NCBI GenBank assembly: GCA_001778355.1 | Contig: MFGS01000138.1 | Coordinates: forward strand, 911 to 7,575 | DNA: 6,665 nt | Source of the DNA: Candidatus Firestonebacteria bacterium RIFOXYA2_FULL_40_8 | Lineage (GTDB): Bacteria > Oederibacteriota > D2-FULL-39-29 | Direction of reading: 5' to 3' | In this document: piece after piece, positions 1 to 5,406 of the stretch | How positions within the stretch are numbered: the stretch's first letter is position 1 | How the letters are laid out: each line of letters begins with the position of its first letter | The notes under the pieces: generated by a model | What the model was told of the DNA's origin: nothing | Seen by the model: the letters and a program-made list of their open reading frames with translations, nothing else | Database searches by the model: none | Program-made: the position numbers and the translations under genes

Positions 1-416
1 AAAAAACTGCAAACGAGCGCATACCGCTACTGCTCCAGACTCCTGCGGCGGTGCGATTTGTGAGCTATGAGCCGGCAATCGGTCAGGTGGAGTTCCAATC
101 ACTCGCGGAAGGTGGTGTCCGGTATCTTGGACGATTCGTTTGCCATGATTGCGGAGACGAGCCAGATGGATATGAGTGTAAATGCTGTGCCATGAATACA
201 AAAGTGACGAAAGTTGAGAACGGTCTCGACTGGATAATTATGGGCGGCGAGACCGGCAGTGGAGCGCGCCCCATGAATCCAGGTTGGGCGCGGAGCGTAA
301 GAGACCAATGCAATGTGGCCGGAGTGCCGTTCTTTTTTAAGCAAATGTCAAGAAAAGAGTCAATACCGGAAGATTTGAATATAAAGGAGATGCCAAACGG
401 TGAGGTAAATAAATGA
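1..416 (+). CDS. Phage Gp37/Gp68-family (DUF5131) protein, 3' part
   Basis: The reading frame is open from base 3 with no start in the window, so only the C-terminal ~137 residues are present. Upstream of the first GTG (base 51) the frame still reads as family sequence (ERIPLLLQTPAAVRFVSYEP), so that GTG is not the true start. The signature continues with LDWIIMGGETGSGARPM and a C-terminal RDQCNVAGVPFFFKQ, both typical of this phage family as I know it. A cysteine cluster (CHDCG then CKCC) in the middle looks like a zinc- or metal-binding insert. The molecular function of the family is not settled. The N-terminal cysteine motif that could suggest a radical-SAM-like fold would lie outside the window. 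The stop overlaps the next start (ATGA at 413-416), which implies translational coupling. Family assignment is confident; the function is unknown. Confidence 0.85.
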   Translation, partial: KTANERIPLLLQTPAAVRFVSYEPAIGQVEFQSLAEGGVRYLGRFVCHDCGDEPDGYECKCCAMNTKVTKVENGLDWIIMGGETGSGARPMNPGWARSVRDQCNVAGVPFFFKQMSRKESIPEDLNIKEMPNGEVNK

Positions 417-604
417 AAAACAATAAAATTTCACAACGGTGCTGGAATTGCAAACACTCTCAGGTTGCCGGCGATGATAGGGAAGGAACGATTTTTTATA
501 TTTGTAGATTTACGGGGGTGCCTACCGAGAGCGACGGGTTGTATTGCGATGGATGGAAAAAGAATGAGTATAGCGGTGGATGGAAAAAAAATGAAAGGGA
601 GTAG
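413..604 (+). CDS. Small four-cysteine, probably zinc-binding protein (63 aa)
   Basis: This gene starts in the ATGA overlap with the upstream DUF5131 gene and ends two bases before the next start. Cysteines at residues 10, 13, 31 and 45 (CWNC, YIC, LYC) followed by a tryptophan match the general layout of small phage and bacterial CxxCKH-type proteins that probably bind one zinc ion. The C-terminus carries a duplicated peptide (GWKKNE twice) encoded by a 27-bp tandem duplication. The ribosome site is weak (GTGAGG at about 400-405), so expression probably relies on coupling to the upstream gene. I cannot assign a function. It is a gene rather than a chance frame because of the coupled start and stop and the family-like cysteine spacing. 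Confidence 0.7.
   Translation: MKNNKISQRCWNCKHSQVAGDDREGTIFYICRFTGVPTESDGLYCDGWKKNEYSGGWKKNERE
551..594 (+). repeat. Imperfect 27-bp-period tandem duplication
   Basis: A 17-base unit at 551-567 recurs at 578-594 with one mismatch (G562 versus A589). The period of 27 bp is nine codons, so the reading frame is kept and the peptide GWKKNE is duplicated at the end of the small cysteine protein. Confidence 0.8.
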
Positions 605-606
605 AA

Positions 607-945
607 ATGATAACCAGAGAAAATTTCAAAAAGTACATGACGGAATTATTGGAACTTAAAAGTGCAGAGAACGAAGTGTCCGCCGCATTAAAAAAACTAT
701 CTCCAGACTGGGGAAGTTTTAATCTGGACAGGCATGAAATTATTATTGTTAACTTGATTAAAGAATTGATGAATGATACTGGGGAGCATAGCTGGATTGA
801 TTATTGGATATATGAGCTAGACGCCGGCAAAAAATATAATAATGGAAGCGTTACAATCCGAAACGAAAACGTGCCGCTGAAAACGATAGATGATTTGTAT
901 ACATGTATTTTGGGATGGAACAAAAAACAAAACAACAAAAAATAA
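607..945 (+). CDS. Small conserved phage-type protein of unknown function (112 aa)
   Basis: ATG at 607 is preceded by AGGGAG at 596-601, five bases away, so the start is well supported. The protein has an N-terminal charged helical part (about residues 3-32) and a more acidic, aromatic middle (WIDYWIYELD at about 59-68), ending in a lysine/asparagine-rich tail. From memory the general pattern (ENFKK at the start, then a MND...W...YWIYELD..GKKY segment, then PLKT.DDLY) recurs in small proteins of gut-type phages. I cannot name a Pfam family for it. It has no cysteines suggesting metal binding, no membrane segment and no signal peptide. It lies between the four-cysteine protein and the methyltransferase in the same transcription unit. 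Confidence 0.72.
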   Translation: MITRENFKKYMTELLELKSAENEVSAALKKLSPDWGSFNLDRHEIIIVNLIKELMNDTGEHSWIDYWIYELDAGKKYNNGSVTIRNENVPLKTIDDLYTCILGWNKKQNNKK

Positions 946-950
946 TAATT

Positions 951-1934
951 ATGAAATTAAAAGCCCCCTTCCCGTATTTTGGCGGAAAATCTAGGATAGC
1001 GCATACAATTTGGAAAAAACTGGGAAACGTTAAACATTATATTGAACCATTTTTCGGTAGTGGCGCAGTACTTTTAGCGAGACCTAACTATATACCAGGC
1101 ACACATACGGAAACAGTAAACGACAAGGACGGGTTTGTTTGCAATGTTTGGCGGAGCTTGATATTTATGCCGGATGAAACAGCTAGATGGTGTGATTGGC
1201 CGGTGAATCATGCGGATTTAATGGCTCGTCGGCAGGCTCTTCTAAAAAACGAAGAATATTTACTAGAGAATCTCATCAAAGATGAAAAGTGGTGCGATCC
1301 CGTTTTAGCTGGCTATTGGATTTGGGCTGCCAGTTGCTGGATTGGCAGCGGACTAACTAGACCTAACGCCATTCCTAAAATTTCCTCAAAAGGCCTTGGG
1401 GTACATTCTTTGGCTTATATGTCGTGCAAACGTCCCCATATTGCACATGGCGGCAAGAACATACATGCTAAATGTCAAATTCCCCATATCTTAGATGGTG
1501 GAAAAGGGATAAACACACACGTTAATATTTATGACTATTTAAAAAAGCTCCAAACTAGGTTGCGTTATGTCCGTGTTGTGTGCGGAGATTGGAGCCGAGT
1601 TTGTGGCGGGGATTGGCAAGATGGTATTGGCATATGTGGAATATTTTTTGACCCGCCATACTCTGATAAAGCCGGTCGGGACAATAGTATTTATCACGTA
1701 GAATCAACTGATGTTGCGCACGATGTCCGCAAATGGGCGATTCCCCGCGGCGATAAAGAAACATACAGGATTGTAATTGCGGGCTATGAAGGTGAACATA
1801 ATGAGCTTGAAAAATATGGTTGGGGAAAAATAGGATGGACGGCAACACGTGGATATTCCTCGTCGGATAACGACAATAGAAAAAAGGAGCGGCTGTGGTG
1901 TTCGCCGCACTGCATTAAGGATACTTTTTTATGA
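951..1934 (+). CDS. D12-class DNA adenine-N6 methyltransferase (Dam-like, phage type)
   Basis: The enzyme would transfer a methyl group from S-adenosylmethionine to adenine in DNA. Visible motifs, counted from the ATG at 951, are PYFGGK at 8-13 (motif X), EPFFGSG at 32-38 (SAM-binding motif I), ND at 57-58, and catalytic DPPY at 234-237 (motif IV). RLRYVRVVCGDWSRV precedes motif IV, as in phage members of this family. The 327-residue length exceeds E. coli Dam because of a long middle region that should include target recognition. That region holds two degenerate repeats, PHIAHGGKNI (162-171) and PHILDGGKGI (178-187). I chose ATG 951 because it follows the upstream stop by five bases and begins directly before the conserved motif. 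In-frame ATGs at 903 and 915 would overlap the upstream gene. No good ribosome site precedes 951, so coupling is likely. The target sequence is not deducible; GATC is one candidate. Confidence 0.93.
   Translation: MKLKAPFPYFGGKSRIAHTIWKKLGNVKHYIEPFFGSGAVLLARPNYIPGTHTETVNDKDGFVCNVWRSLIFMPDETARWCDWPVNHADLMARRQALLKNEEYLLENLIKDEKWCDPVLAGYWIWAASCWIGSGLTRPNAIPKISSKGLGVHSLAYMSCKRPHIAHGGKNIHAKCQIPHILDGGKGINTHVNIYDYLKKLQTRLRYVRVVCGDWSRVCGGDWQDGIGICGIFFDPPYSDKAGRDNSIYHVESTDVAHDVRKWAIPRGDKETYRIVIAGYEGEHNELEKYGWGKIGWTATRGYSSSDNDNRKKERLWCSPHCIKDTFL
1431..1511 (+). repeat. Two degenerate 16-codon repeats in the methyltransferase insert
   Basis: The peptide PHI..GGK.I is encoded at 1434-1463 and again at 1482-1511, a 48-bp period. 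It lies between motif I and motif IV, where target recognition is expected. From memory, related phage methyltransferases carry a variable number of similar P-H-L/I..G.G.. repeats here. Confidence 0.6.
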
Positions 1935-2071
1935 TTAGCCCAAAGATTTCCCCGTTAGTTTTAATCGCGTTAGATTTATACACCGCTATTGTTTATTACT
2001 ATTACGGCGATTTTAGGCATTTTGTTTATTGGCTTGCGGCTGCTGTTTTGACGGCAAGCGTTACGTTTTAA
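1931..2071 (+). CDS. Very small membrane protein with two hydrophobic segments (46 aa)
   Basis: ATG at 1931 overlaps the methyltransferase stop in an ATGA junction, which indicates translational coupling. The product has two hydrophobic stretches, roughly residues 7-25 (SPLVLIALDLYTAIVYYYY) and 31-46 (FVYWLAAAVLTASVTF), joined by a short polar turn GDFRH. This predicts a hairpin of two membrane helices. The shape (SPKISP.VLIALD...A.VY...GD.R...YWLAAAVLTA) resembles tiny orphan proteins I have seen in phage early regions, but no function is known to me. A holin role is possible on size and topology alone, yet the gene sits among replication genes with no lysis enzyme nearby, so I do not propose it. 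Confidence 0.65.
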   Translation: MISPKISPLVLIALDLYTAIVYYYYGDFRHFVYWLAAAVLTASVTF

Positions 2072-2084
2072 AAAGGAGAAAAAA

Positions 2085-2255
2085 ATGAAAGAAATGTTTA
2101 TGAGTTTTTTTAGAGGTTTTTGGGATGCGCTTACGCCAATAAATCGTGATTTCGCGGAAGGTTGTGGATTGTTTGTTGGTACTGCCCTACTTACTATTAT
2201 CGTATGTGTGGTTTCGGCGTTTTTTTTAAAATTATTTTTGACACTTTTTGCTTGA
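2085..2255 (+). CDS. Very small single-span membrane protein (56 aa)
   Basis: ATG at 2085 follows an AAAAGGAG ribosome site (2071-2078) with a six-base gap. The product has a short amphipathic N-terminus rich in Phe and Met (MKEMFMSFFRGFWDALTPI), then RDFAEGCG, then one long hydrophobic stretch from about residue 29 to the C-terminus (LFVGTALLTIIVCVVSAFF continuing). A single membrane helix is expected. The gene lies 13 bases after the other tiny membrane gene and 18 bases before the replication gene, so the pair forms a small membrane cassette in the operon. I do not recognise a family. Real coding status is supported by the strong ribosome site and the tight fit between neighbours. Confidence 0.62.
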   Translation: MKEMFMSFFRGFWDALTPINRDFAEGCGLFVGTALLTIIVCVVSAFFLKLFLTLFA

Positions 2256-2273
2256 TTTTAAAGGAGCTTGCAA

Positions 2274-3260
2274 ATGGCTGAATACTTTCCGCATGACTAT
2301 GGCGCCAGAAATGACCCTAAATTGGCGAAGCTGCAAATGGATATGGGCTACGAAGGGGTAGGTATGTATTGGAGCCTCGTAGAATATATTTATGAAGTGG
2401 GCGGGTACCTGGATGAAGAACACATAACAAGTACCGCGTTTGCTTTAAATATGGACTGCTTAAAACTTGGGAAAATAGTAAAAGATTTCAAATTATTTGA
2501 ACGAGATGGTGAAAAAATATTTTCAAAAAGTATTTTGAAGCGATTAAAAGAGCGTAAAAGTATATCAAACAAGAGAAAGGCGGCGATAAGCAATAGGTGG
2601 AAAAATGAACGCAAAATTAAAGATACAAATGTATTACAAATGAAATACAATTGTAATACTATAAAAGTAAATAAAAGTAAAGTAAATAAAAGAAAAGAAA
2701 ATAATACAAAAGAAGTTAACGACATACCGCAAGCGGTGGCGCAAACGTCCGCGCCATGCAGTGGTGGTTTGAGCGGGGTTGTGAAAGATGAAGAAAAAGT
2801 GGCTCCGGTCGAAAACTCGCCAAGCACATCCGCCGTTTCTGCCGTTGCGTCGGTATCTGTCCCCACGGGGACGTTGGACGTTGCTGTAAAAGAGAAAAAG
2901 GCTCCAGTAACGCCACAAGCGGAAATTTTAGAGCGATGGCGAGAACTTTACGAGCAGAAGACGGGGCAGCCGTGCAAGCTGGACAAACATCACTACGTTA
3001 TCGTTGCCGGTTTGCTGAAAAAATTCGACGCCGGCGCGGTGATGATGAAGATTGTTTTACTTGCTAATTTGTGTGAATCGTGTGGCGCGTGGTTTACGAA
3101 GAATGGTTGGGCTGATTTTACCGTCGAGCATTTGAGCCGGCACTGGAACAGTATTTGCATAACGAAAACGGAAGAAGAGCGGAAATCGGCTCATTTTTTA
3201 GCGGAGCTTGAAAGGAGAAAAAAAGAACGTGAACACTCTAACGCGGTACTGGACGCCTGA
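2274..3260 (+). CDS. DUF4373 / Lin1244-Lin1753-like phage replication protein
   Basis: Residues 1 to about 95 match the Lin1244/Lin1753-like N-terminal domain, a winged-helix-like module seen in phage replication proteins: YFPHDYGARNDPKLAKLQ, then GYEGVGMYWSLVEYIYE. A basic Lys/Asn-rich stretch (about 85-145) and an Ala/Ser/Val/Pro-rich linker (about 148-212) follow. A C-terminal domain (about 216-300, from ILERWRELYEQKTGQP to the FTVEHLSRHWNSI motif) resembles the tail of replisome-organiser proteins, and a charged helix ends the protein. The start is ATG 2274, seven bases after AAAGGAG (2260-2266); the TTG at 2268 is too close to that site. It probably binds the phage origin and recruits the helicase or its loader, by analogy with lambda O. 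The gene contains a candidate origin (2624-2712). The linker half is clearly richer in G+C than the middle. The family call is confident; the precise role is inferred. Confidence 0.82.
   Translation: MAEYFPHDYGARNDPKLAKLQMDMGYEGVGMYWSLVEYIYEVGGYLDEEHITSTAFALNMDCLKLGKIVKDFKLFERDGEKIFSKSILKRLKERKSISNKRKAAISNRWKNERKIKDTNVLQMKYNCNTIKVNKSKVNKRKENNTKEVNDIPQAVAQTSAPCSGGLSGVVKDEEKVAPVENSPSTSAVSAVASVSVPTGTLDVAVKEKKAPVTPQAEILERWRELYEQKTGQPCKLDKHHYVIVAGLLKKFDAGAVMMKIVLLANLCESCGAWFTKNGWADFTVEHLSRHWNSICITKTEEERKSAHFLAELERRKKEREHSNAVLDA
2624..2659 (+). repeat. Three iteron-like direct repeats with an overlapping inverted repeat
   Basis: TACAAATG (2624-2631), TACAAATG (2635-2642) and TACAATTG (2646-2653) are spaced exactly 11 bases apart, about one helical turn. 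The three copies fall in three different reading frames, so a repeated peptide does not explain them. A perfect inverted repeat, GTATTACAA (2631-2639) and TTGTAATAC (2651-2659), overlaps them, and TACAATTGTA (2646-2655) is a perfect palindrome. These lie inside the replication gene and are candidate binding sites for its product. Confidence 0.5.
2654..2712 (+). other. AT-rich, purine-biased tract; possible DNA unwinding element
   Basis: Directly after the repeats the plus strand is almost all A, T and G with very little C. It includes a perfect tandem of the 10-mer ATAAAAGTAA (2661-2680) and related units up to ATAATACAAAAG. A low-stability tract next to initiator repeats is the usual layout of an origin. 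The tract also encodes a Lys/Asn-rich linker, which alone could account for the composition. Confidence 0.4.
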
Positions 3261-3729
3261 ACAGGAAAAGCAAGTAGGCAAGGCGCTGGAGCGGTTATTT
3301 GCGTTGCAAGACAAACCGCTACCGGAAGGGAAGAAAATTACTCTTGTCGAGGAGTTGCAGTCATGCTCATACCCTGTGCCGAAAATAATTGAGGGCATAA
3401 ACTCACTGGTTGATGACCACCTAATCCAGATAAAATTTTCGACTATTTTATCGGCCATACAAAACGTTTGTGGCGACAAAAACAGGGAGCGTCCTAGTTG
3501 TACTTTTTGTTACCACGGCGTAGTGCTTATGCGCGCAGGTAAGCAAACACGGGCGTTTGGCTGCATATGCGATTCTGGCGACGATTCTTTGCGCCGGTGG
3601 GACGGCAAAGATACTCAATATTACGGGGACACGCTTTACACCAGAGAATGCAAATTTGAAGAGGTTGCGGCAGGGAAATGCAAAACTAGGGTTGATTGCA
3701 ATAATAAGGGTTTTTGTATTTTTAGCTAG
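3229..3729 (+). CDS. Two-part protein: helical domain plus cysteine-rich zinc tail (possible helicase-loading partner)
   Basis: The frame opens inside the end of the replication gene. I chose GTG 3229, eleven bases after AAAGGAG (3211-3217); the TTG at 3208 lies upstream of that ribosome site. The 166-residue product has a helical N-terminal half (about 8-80; YWTPEQEKQVGKALERLF, then YPVPKIIEGINSLVDDHL and ILSAIQ). Its C-terminal half carries cysteines at 91, 94, 112 and 114 (CxxC and CxC, a zinc-ribbon arrangement) and four more at 141, 151, 157 and 163. The pattern of a short helical repeat of this kind directly after a phage initiator recalls helicase-loader or helicase-inhibitor proteins, but that is an analogy in shape and position, not a family match. 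The 32-base overlap with the upstream gene implies coupled translation. Confidence 0.72.
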   Translation: MNTLTRYWTPEQEKQVGKALERLFALQDKPLPEGKKITLVEELQSCSYPVPKIIEGINSLVDDHLIQIKFSTILSAIQNVCGDKNRERPSCTFCYHGVVLMRAGKQTRAFGCICDSGDDSLRRWDGKDTQYYGDTLYTRECKFEEVAAGKCKTRVDCNNKGFCIFS

Positions 3730-3744
3730 AAAGGAAAAATAATA

Positions 3745-3894
3745 ATGAAAACAAAATCACAAAAAGAAAATACACTGAAATGCGAAAAGTGCGGGCGCGA
3801 GATACGCTCATGTTTTGCCAGTGGCGGATATTGCCAATGCGGGGGTAGGATGATTTTGGTGGTTGGTAATATGGCAAACGAAATTGAAAAATAA
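3745..3894 (+). CDS. Small zinc-ribbon protein (49 aa)
   Basis: ATG at 3745 follows AAAGGA (about 3730-3735) by nine bases. The 49-residue product has two cysteine pairs, CEKCG at residues 13-17 and CQCGG at 30-34, plus a lone Cys at 23. This is a classical short zinc ribbon, and the chain after it is short and weakly hydrophobic (MILVVGN). Single zinc-ribbon proteins of this size occur in phages as nucleic-acid-binding regulators; the Com protein of phage Mu, a translational activator, is a known example of the type. I see no specific match to Com, so the role is open. The gene sits 15 bases after the previous stop and 36 bases before the next start, in the same unit. Confidence 0.68.
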   Translation: MKTKSQKENTLKCEKCGREIRSCFASGGYCQCGGRMILVVGNMANEIEK

Positions 3895-3930
3895 ATATAG
3901 ATTGTAAAAAAATCACAAAGGAGAAAAGAA

Positions 3931-4128
3931 ATGTTTAGTTTCGGCCGTAGAATAAAATATTTAGAAGATGAAGTAATCAGGCTTCGGGAGAAAATTTATT
4001 ATAAGGATATTGAAGTTCTGGACGCTAAATTTCACAGCGCGTATAAAACCACCTATTTTTTTGAAGAGATAGACAAAATTAACAAAAAAATAGAAATGCT
4101 AGAAAATGTTTGTAAGCGGTTGAGTTAA
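3931..4128 (+). CDS. Small coiled-coil protein (65 aa)
   Basis: ATG at 3931 lies seven bases after a textbook AAAGGAG (3917-3923). The 65-residue product is rich in Glu, Lys, Ile and Leu with heptad-like spacing in two stretches (RIKYLEDEVIRLREKIYYKD, about residues 7-26, and FFEEIDKINKKIEMLENVC, about 43-61), broken by an aromatic, polar segment. An antiparallel coiled-coil hairpin or dimer is plausible. No family is recognised, and there is no signal peptide or membrane segment. Coding status rests on the strong ribosome site and its place in the gene run. Confidence 0.65.
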   Translation: MFSFGRRIKYLEDEVIRLREKIYYKDIEVLDAKFHSAYKTTYFFEEIDKINKKIEMLENVCKRLS

Positions 4129-4234
4129 AAAAAGAAGTGTTTAGATTTATTTACGCGATTTTAGATTAAAAAAATGCGAAAAACAAGTAGACAAAATTTT
4201 TAATGAGATAAAAGATGTTATAGAAAGGAGCGGA

Positions 4235-4369
4235 ATGATTTTGAACGAGATATATTTTATGGAAGCTAAACGGGAAATGTTTAAAATAATTGAAGAGCAA
4301 ATAATACAGAGGAGAAGGGAATATGAACTTTATCAAAAAGCTATTCAGGAAAAATACAAATATATCTGA
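4235..4369 (+). CDS. Tiny charged helical protein (44 aa)
   Basis: ATG at 4235 follows AAAGGAG (4224-4230) by four bases. The 44-residue product is strongly helical and charged (MEAKREMFKIIEEQIIQRRR in the middle), and its end overlaps the next gene by 47 bases in another frame. The same frame is open upstream to 4145 and encodes similar charged helical sequence (LKKCEKQVDKIFNEIKDVIE), but no ATG, GTG or TTG lies there. The gene may therefore be the start-proximal remnant of a longer ancestor, or a new start may have arisen internally. The function is unknown. The stretch 4129-4234 before it has no other convincing gene. Confidence 0.5.
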   Translation: MILNEIYFMEAKREMFKIIEEQIIQRRREYELYQKAIQEKYKYI

Positions 4370-4592
4370 TGATGAGTTTGAAGACAAAATTCGCGTTCGG
4401 GTGGCGGAACTATTCATTGATTTGAAGCAGAAGGGGATTATAACAATCAATGAACCCTTCACGTGGCGAGCTGAATATTGCGGTAAAACAGGTCGACTTC
4501 GCATATTTCACAGAGAGGCCATGAGCGCCGTTGATAATATGCTTGATGAGATTGGCGTTACCAATATGGAGCATGAGAGTAAGAATAATTAA
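4323..4592 (+). CDS. Small orphan protein (89 aa)
   Basis: ATG at 4323 is preceded by GAGGAG (4309-4314) eight bases upstream, embedded in the coding end of the previous small gene. The product has a basic N-terminal leader (MNFIKKLFRKN), an acidic turn (ISDDEFEDK), then an alpha/beta-looking body (VRVAELFIDLKQKGIITINE, then TWRAEYCGKTGRLRIFHREA) and an acidic tail. No family is recognised and no catalytic motif stands out. It is followed 16 bases later by the next start. Coding status is supported by length, ribosome site and position. Confidence 0.65.
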   Translation: MNFIKKLFRKNTNISDDEFEDKIRVRVAELFIDLKQKGIITINEPFTWRAEYCGKTGRLRIFHREAMSAVDNMLDEIGVTNMEHESKNN

Positions 4593-4608
4593 AACTACAG
4601 GAGTAAAA

Positions 4609-4812
4609 ATGTTCGGCGCAAGATTTAAGCCCCAAAATATTTGCAAATTAAAAGAAAAACCCTGCGAATTCGCAACGCGCAACCCGTTAACTCAAAAAAT
4701 TATATGCGAGCTGCACACGTACACGCGGAATTATACGGCGCGATACAAAAAAATACCGAATCAAACCGACAAAATGAAAATCTGCCCCTTCGACGAACAT
4801 GGAGAGAAATAG
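4609..4812 (+). CDS. Small cysteine-containing protein (67 aa)
   Basis: ATG at 4609 is preceded by AGGAG (4599-4603) with a five-base gap, which fixes this start over the in-frame ATG at 4531 buried in the upstream gene. The 67-residue product has four cysteines (NICK, PCEF, ICEL, KICP) and two histidines spread over its length, and is rich in Lys and Thr. Metal binding is possible, but the spacing is not that of a standard zinc ribbon. A second open frame overlaps it (stop at 4880); I prefer this one for its ribosome site. No family is recognised. Confidence 0.58.
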   Translation: MFGARFKPQNICKLKEKPCEFATRNPLTQKIICELHTYTRNYTARYKKIPNQTDKMKICPFDEHGEK

Positions 4813-4834
4813 AAAATTATTACCATCTAAATAC

Positions 4835-4858
4835 GCGCGACTGCATGGTTATGGCGCG
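4835..4858 (+). repeat. 24-bp direct repeat, copy 1
   Basis: This segment is identical over 24 bases to 5254-5277; flanking bases differ on both sides. In each copy it reads ARLHGYGA in the frame of the helix-turn-helix sequence that follows. Its ends (GCGC) are self-complementary, so a weak hairpin is possible. Confidence 0.85.
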
Positions 4859-4876
4859 CGAAAAAGGAGCAAGAAA

Positions 4877-5215
4877 TTGACAGCTAGGAAATTATCATTG
4901 CGGGAGTACGTTGCGAGTATTACGGATGGTATTAGATTGGCGCGACTGGATGAGTTTATGGCGGAGTATCCAGCTATAGCGCACACGGATGAGCGCGTAA
5001 AAATGATAACGTTGAGGTACTATTTTCCTACGGCGCGATTGCGCCGACTGGCGGCGATTGAGCTTTTCCGCAGGGCGGTACTAGCTGGCGCCAGTGCTAT
5101 GGTTGCCGTGCGTACTATCGCACACGTTTTTTCAGTGAGTGAGCGAACGGCGAAATATTATAGGGCGGCGGCAAAAATCACGGATGTTTTCCCGTCGCCA
5201 GGAAAACATAAATAA
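4877..5215 (+). CDS. Small helix-turn-helix DNA-binding protein
   Basis: I chose the TTG at 4877 because AAAAAGGAG ends eight bases before it, matching the other starts in this run. The frame is also open to an ATG at 4799, which has no ribosome site but would add 26 residues containing the ARLHGYGA repeat peptide; that longer form (138 residues) is a real alternative. From the TTG the product is 112 residues: a helical body (LREYVASITDGIRLARLDEF, then YFPTARLRRLAAIELFRRAV) and a C-terminal HTH at about 71-99 (GASAMVAVRTIAHVFSVSER, then TAKYYRAA). It is strongly basic. A role as a regulator of phage transcription, for example a late-gene activator, fits its place at the end of the operon, but no specific family is recognised. 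A decayed relative of its HTH follows downstream. Confidence 0.65.
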   Translation: MTARKLSLREYVASITDGIRLARLDEFMAEYPAIAHTDERVKMITLRYYFPTARLRRLAAIELFRRAVLAGASAMVAVRTIAHVFSVSERTAKYYRAAAKITDVFPSPGKHK

Positions 5216-5244
5216 CAAAGCCCACAACTTTAGCTTTCCTTACG

Positions 5245-5355
5245 TTGAGTCGGGCGCGACTGCATGGTTATGGCGCGAGCGTAGTGTGCAGAGTGCTGCG
5301 GCACATATTTATTCTGAGTGAGCGGACGGCATGGCGGTACTGGGCGGAGAGTTAA
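5245..5355 (+). pseudogene. Truncated second copy of the helix-turn-helix segment
   Basis: This frame is open from 5212 to the stop at 5353-5355. It reads RARLHGYGASVVCRVLRHIF and then ILSERTAWRYWAES. It aligns with the upstream protein's ARLHGYGA and with its HTH (VRTIAHVFSVSERTAKYYRAA), with the intervening ~75 residues missing. No ATG is present, the TTG at 5245 lacks a ribosome site, and the total is about 36 codons. A deleted duplicate is the simplest reading. A functional mini-HTH protein of about 36 residues from TTG 5245 cannot be excluded, because the HTH residues (SERTA, aromatic end) are preserved. Confidence 0.5.
5254..5277 (+). repeat. 24-bp direct repeat, copy 2
   Basis: This segment is identical to 4835-4858, 419 bases upstream. 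It lies at the front of the truncated HTH copy, in the same frame relative to the HTH as in copy 1. Confidence 0.85.
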
Positions 5356-5406
5356 TGCCCAAACATCGGGGAGGACTATTAAGGTTTGCTGTATTTTTTT
5401 AACTCT
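5348..5406. repeat. 8-bp inverted repeat around the convergent gene ends
   Basis: AGAGTTAA (5348-5355) and TTAACTCT (5399-5406) are perfect complements with a 43-base loop, spanning the meeting point of plus- and minus-strand genes. A run of seven T (5394-5400) abuts the right arm. It is too open to be a standard terminator, but it is the only structure seen between the convergent genes. Confidence 0.25.

Noticed and set aside
1555..1848. 97-codon open frame on the minus strand
   Set aside because: It is antisense to the conserved catalytic part of the methyltransferase and has no recognisable motif or start signal.
2238..2260. TTGACA resembling a -35 box before the replication gene
   Set aside because: No -10-like hexamer lies 16-18 bases downstream; the bases there belong to the ribosome site.
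2390..2866. 158-codon open frame on the minus strand
   Set aside because: It lies wholly inside the DUF4373 gene, has no ribosome site, and its Phe/Leu-rich product is the complement of the Lys/Asn-rich linker.
4166..4504. 112-codon open frame on the minus strand
   Set aside because: It lies opposite two plus-strand genes with good ribosome sites; the Phe/Tyr-rich product reflects A-rich sequence on the other strand.
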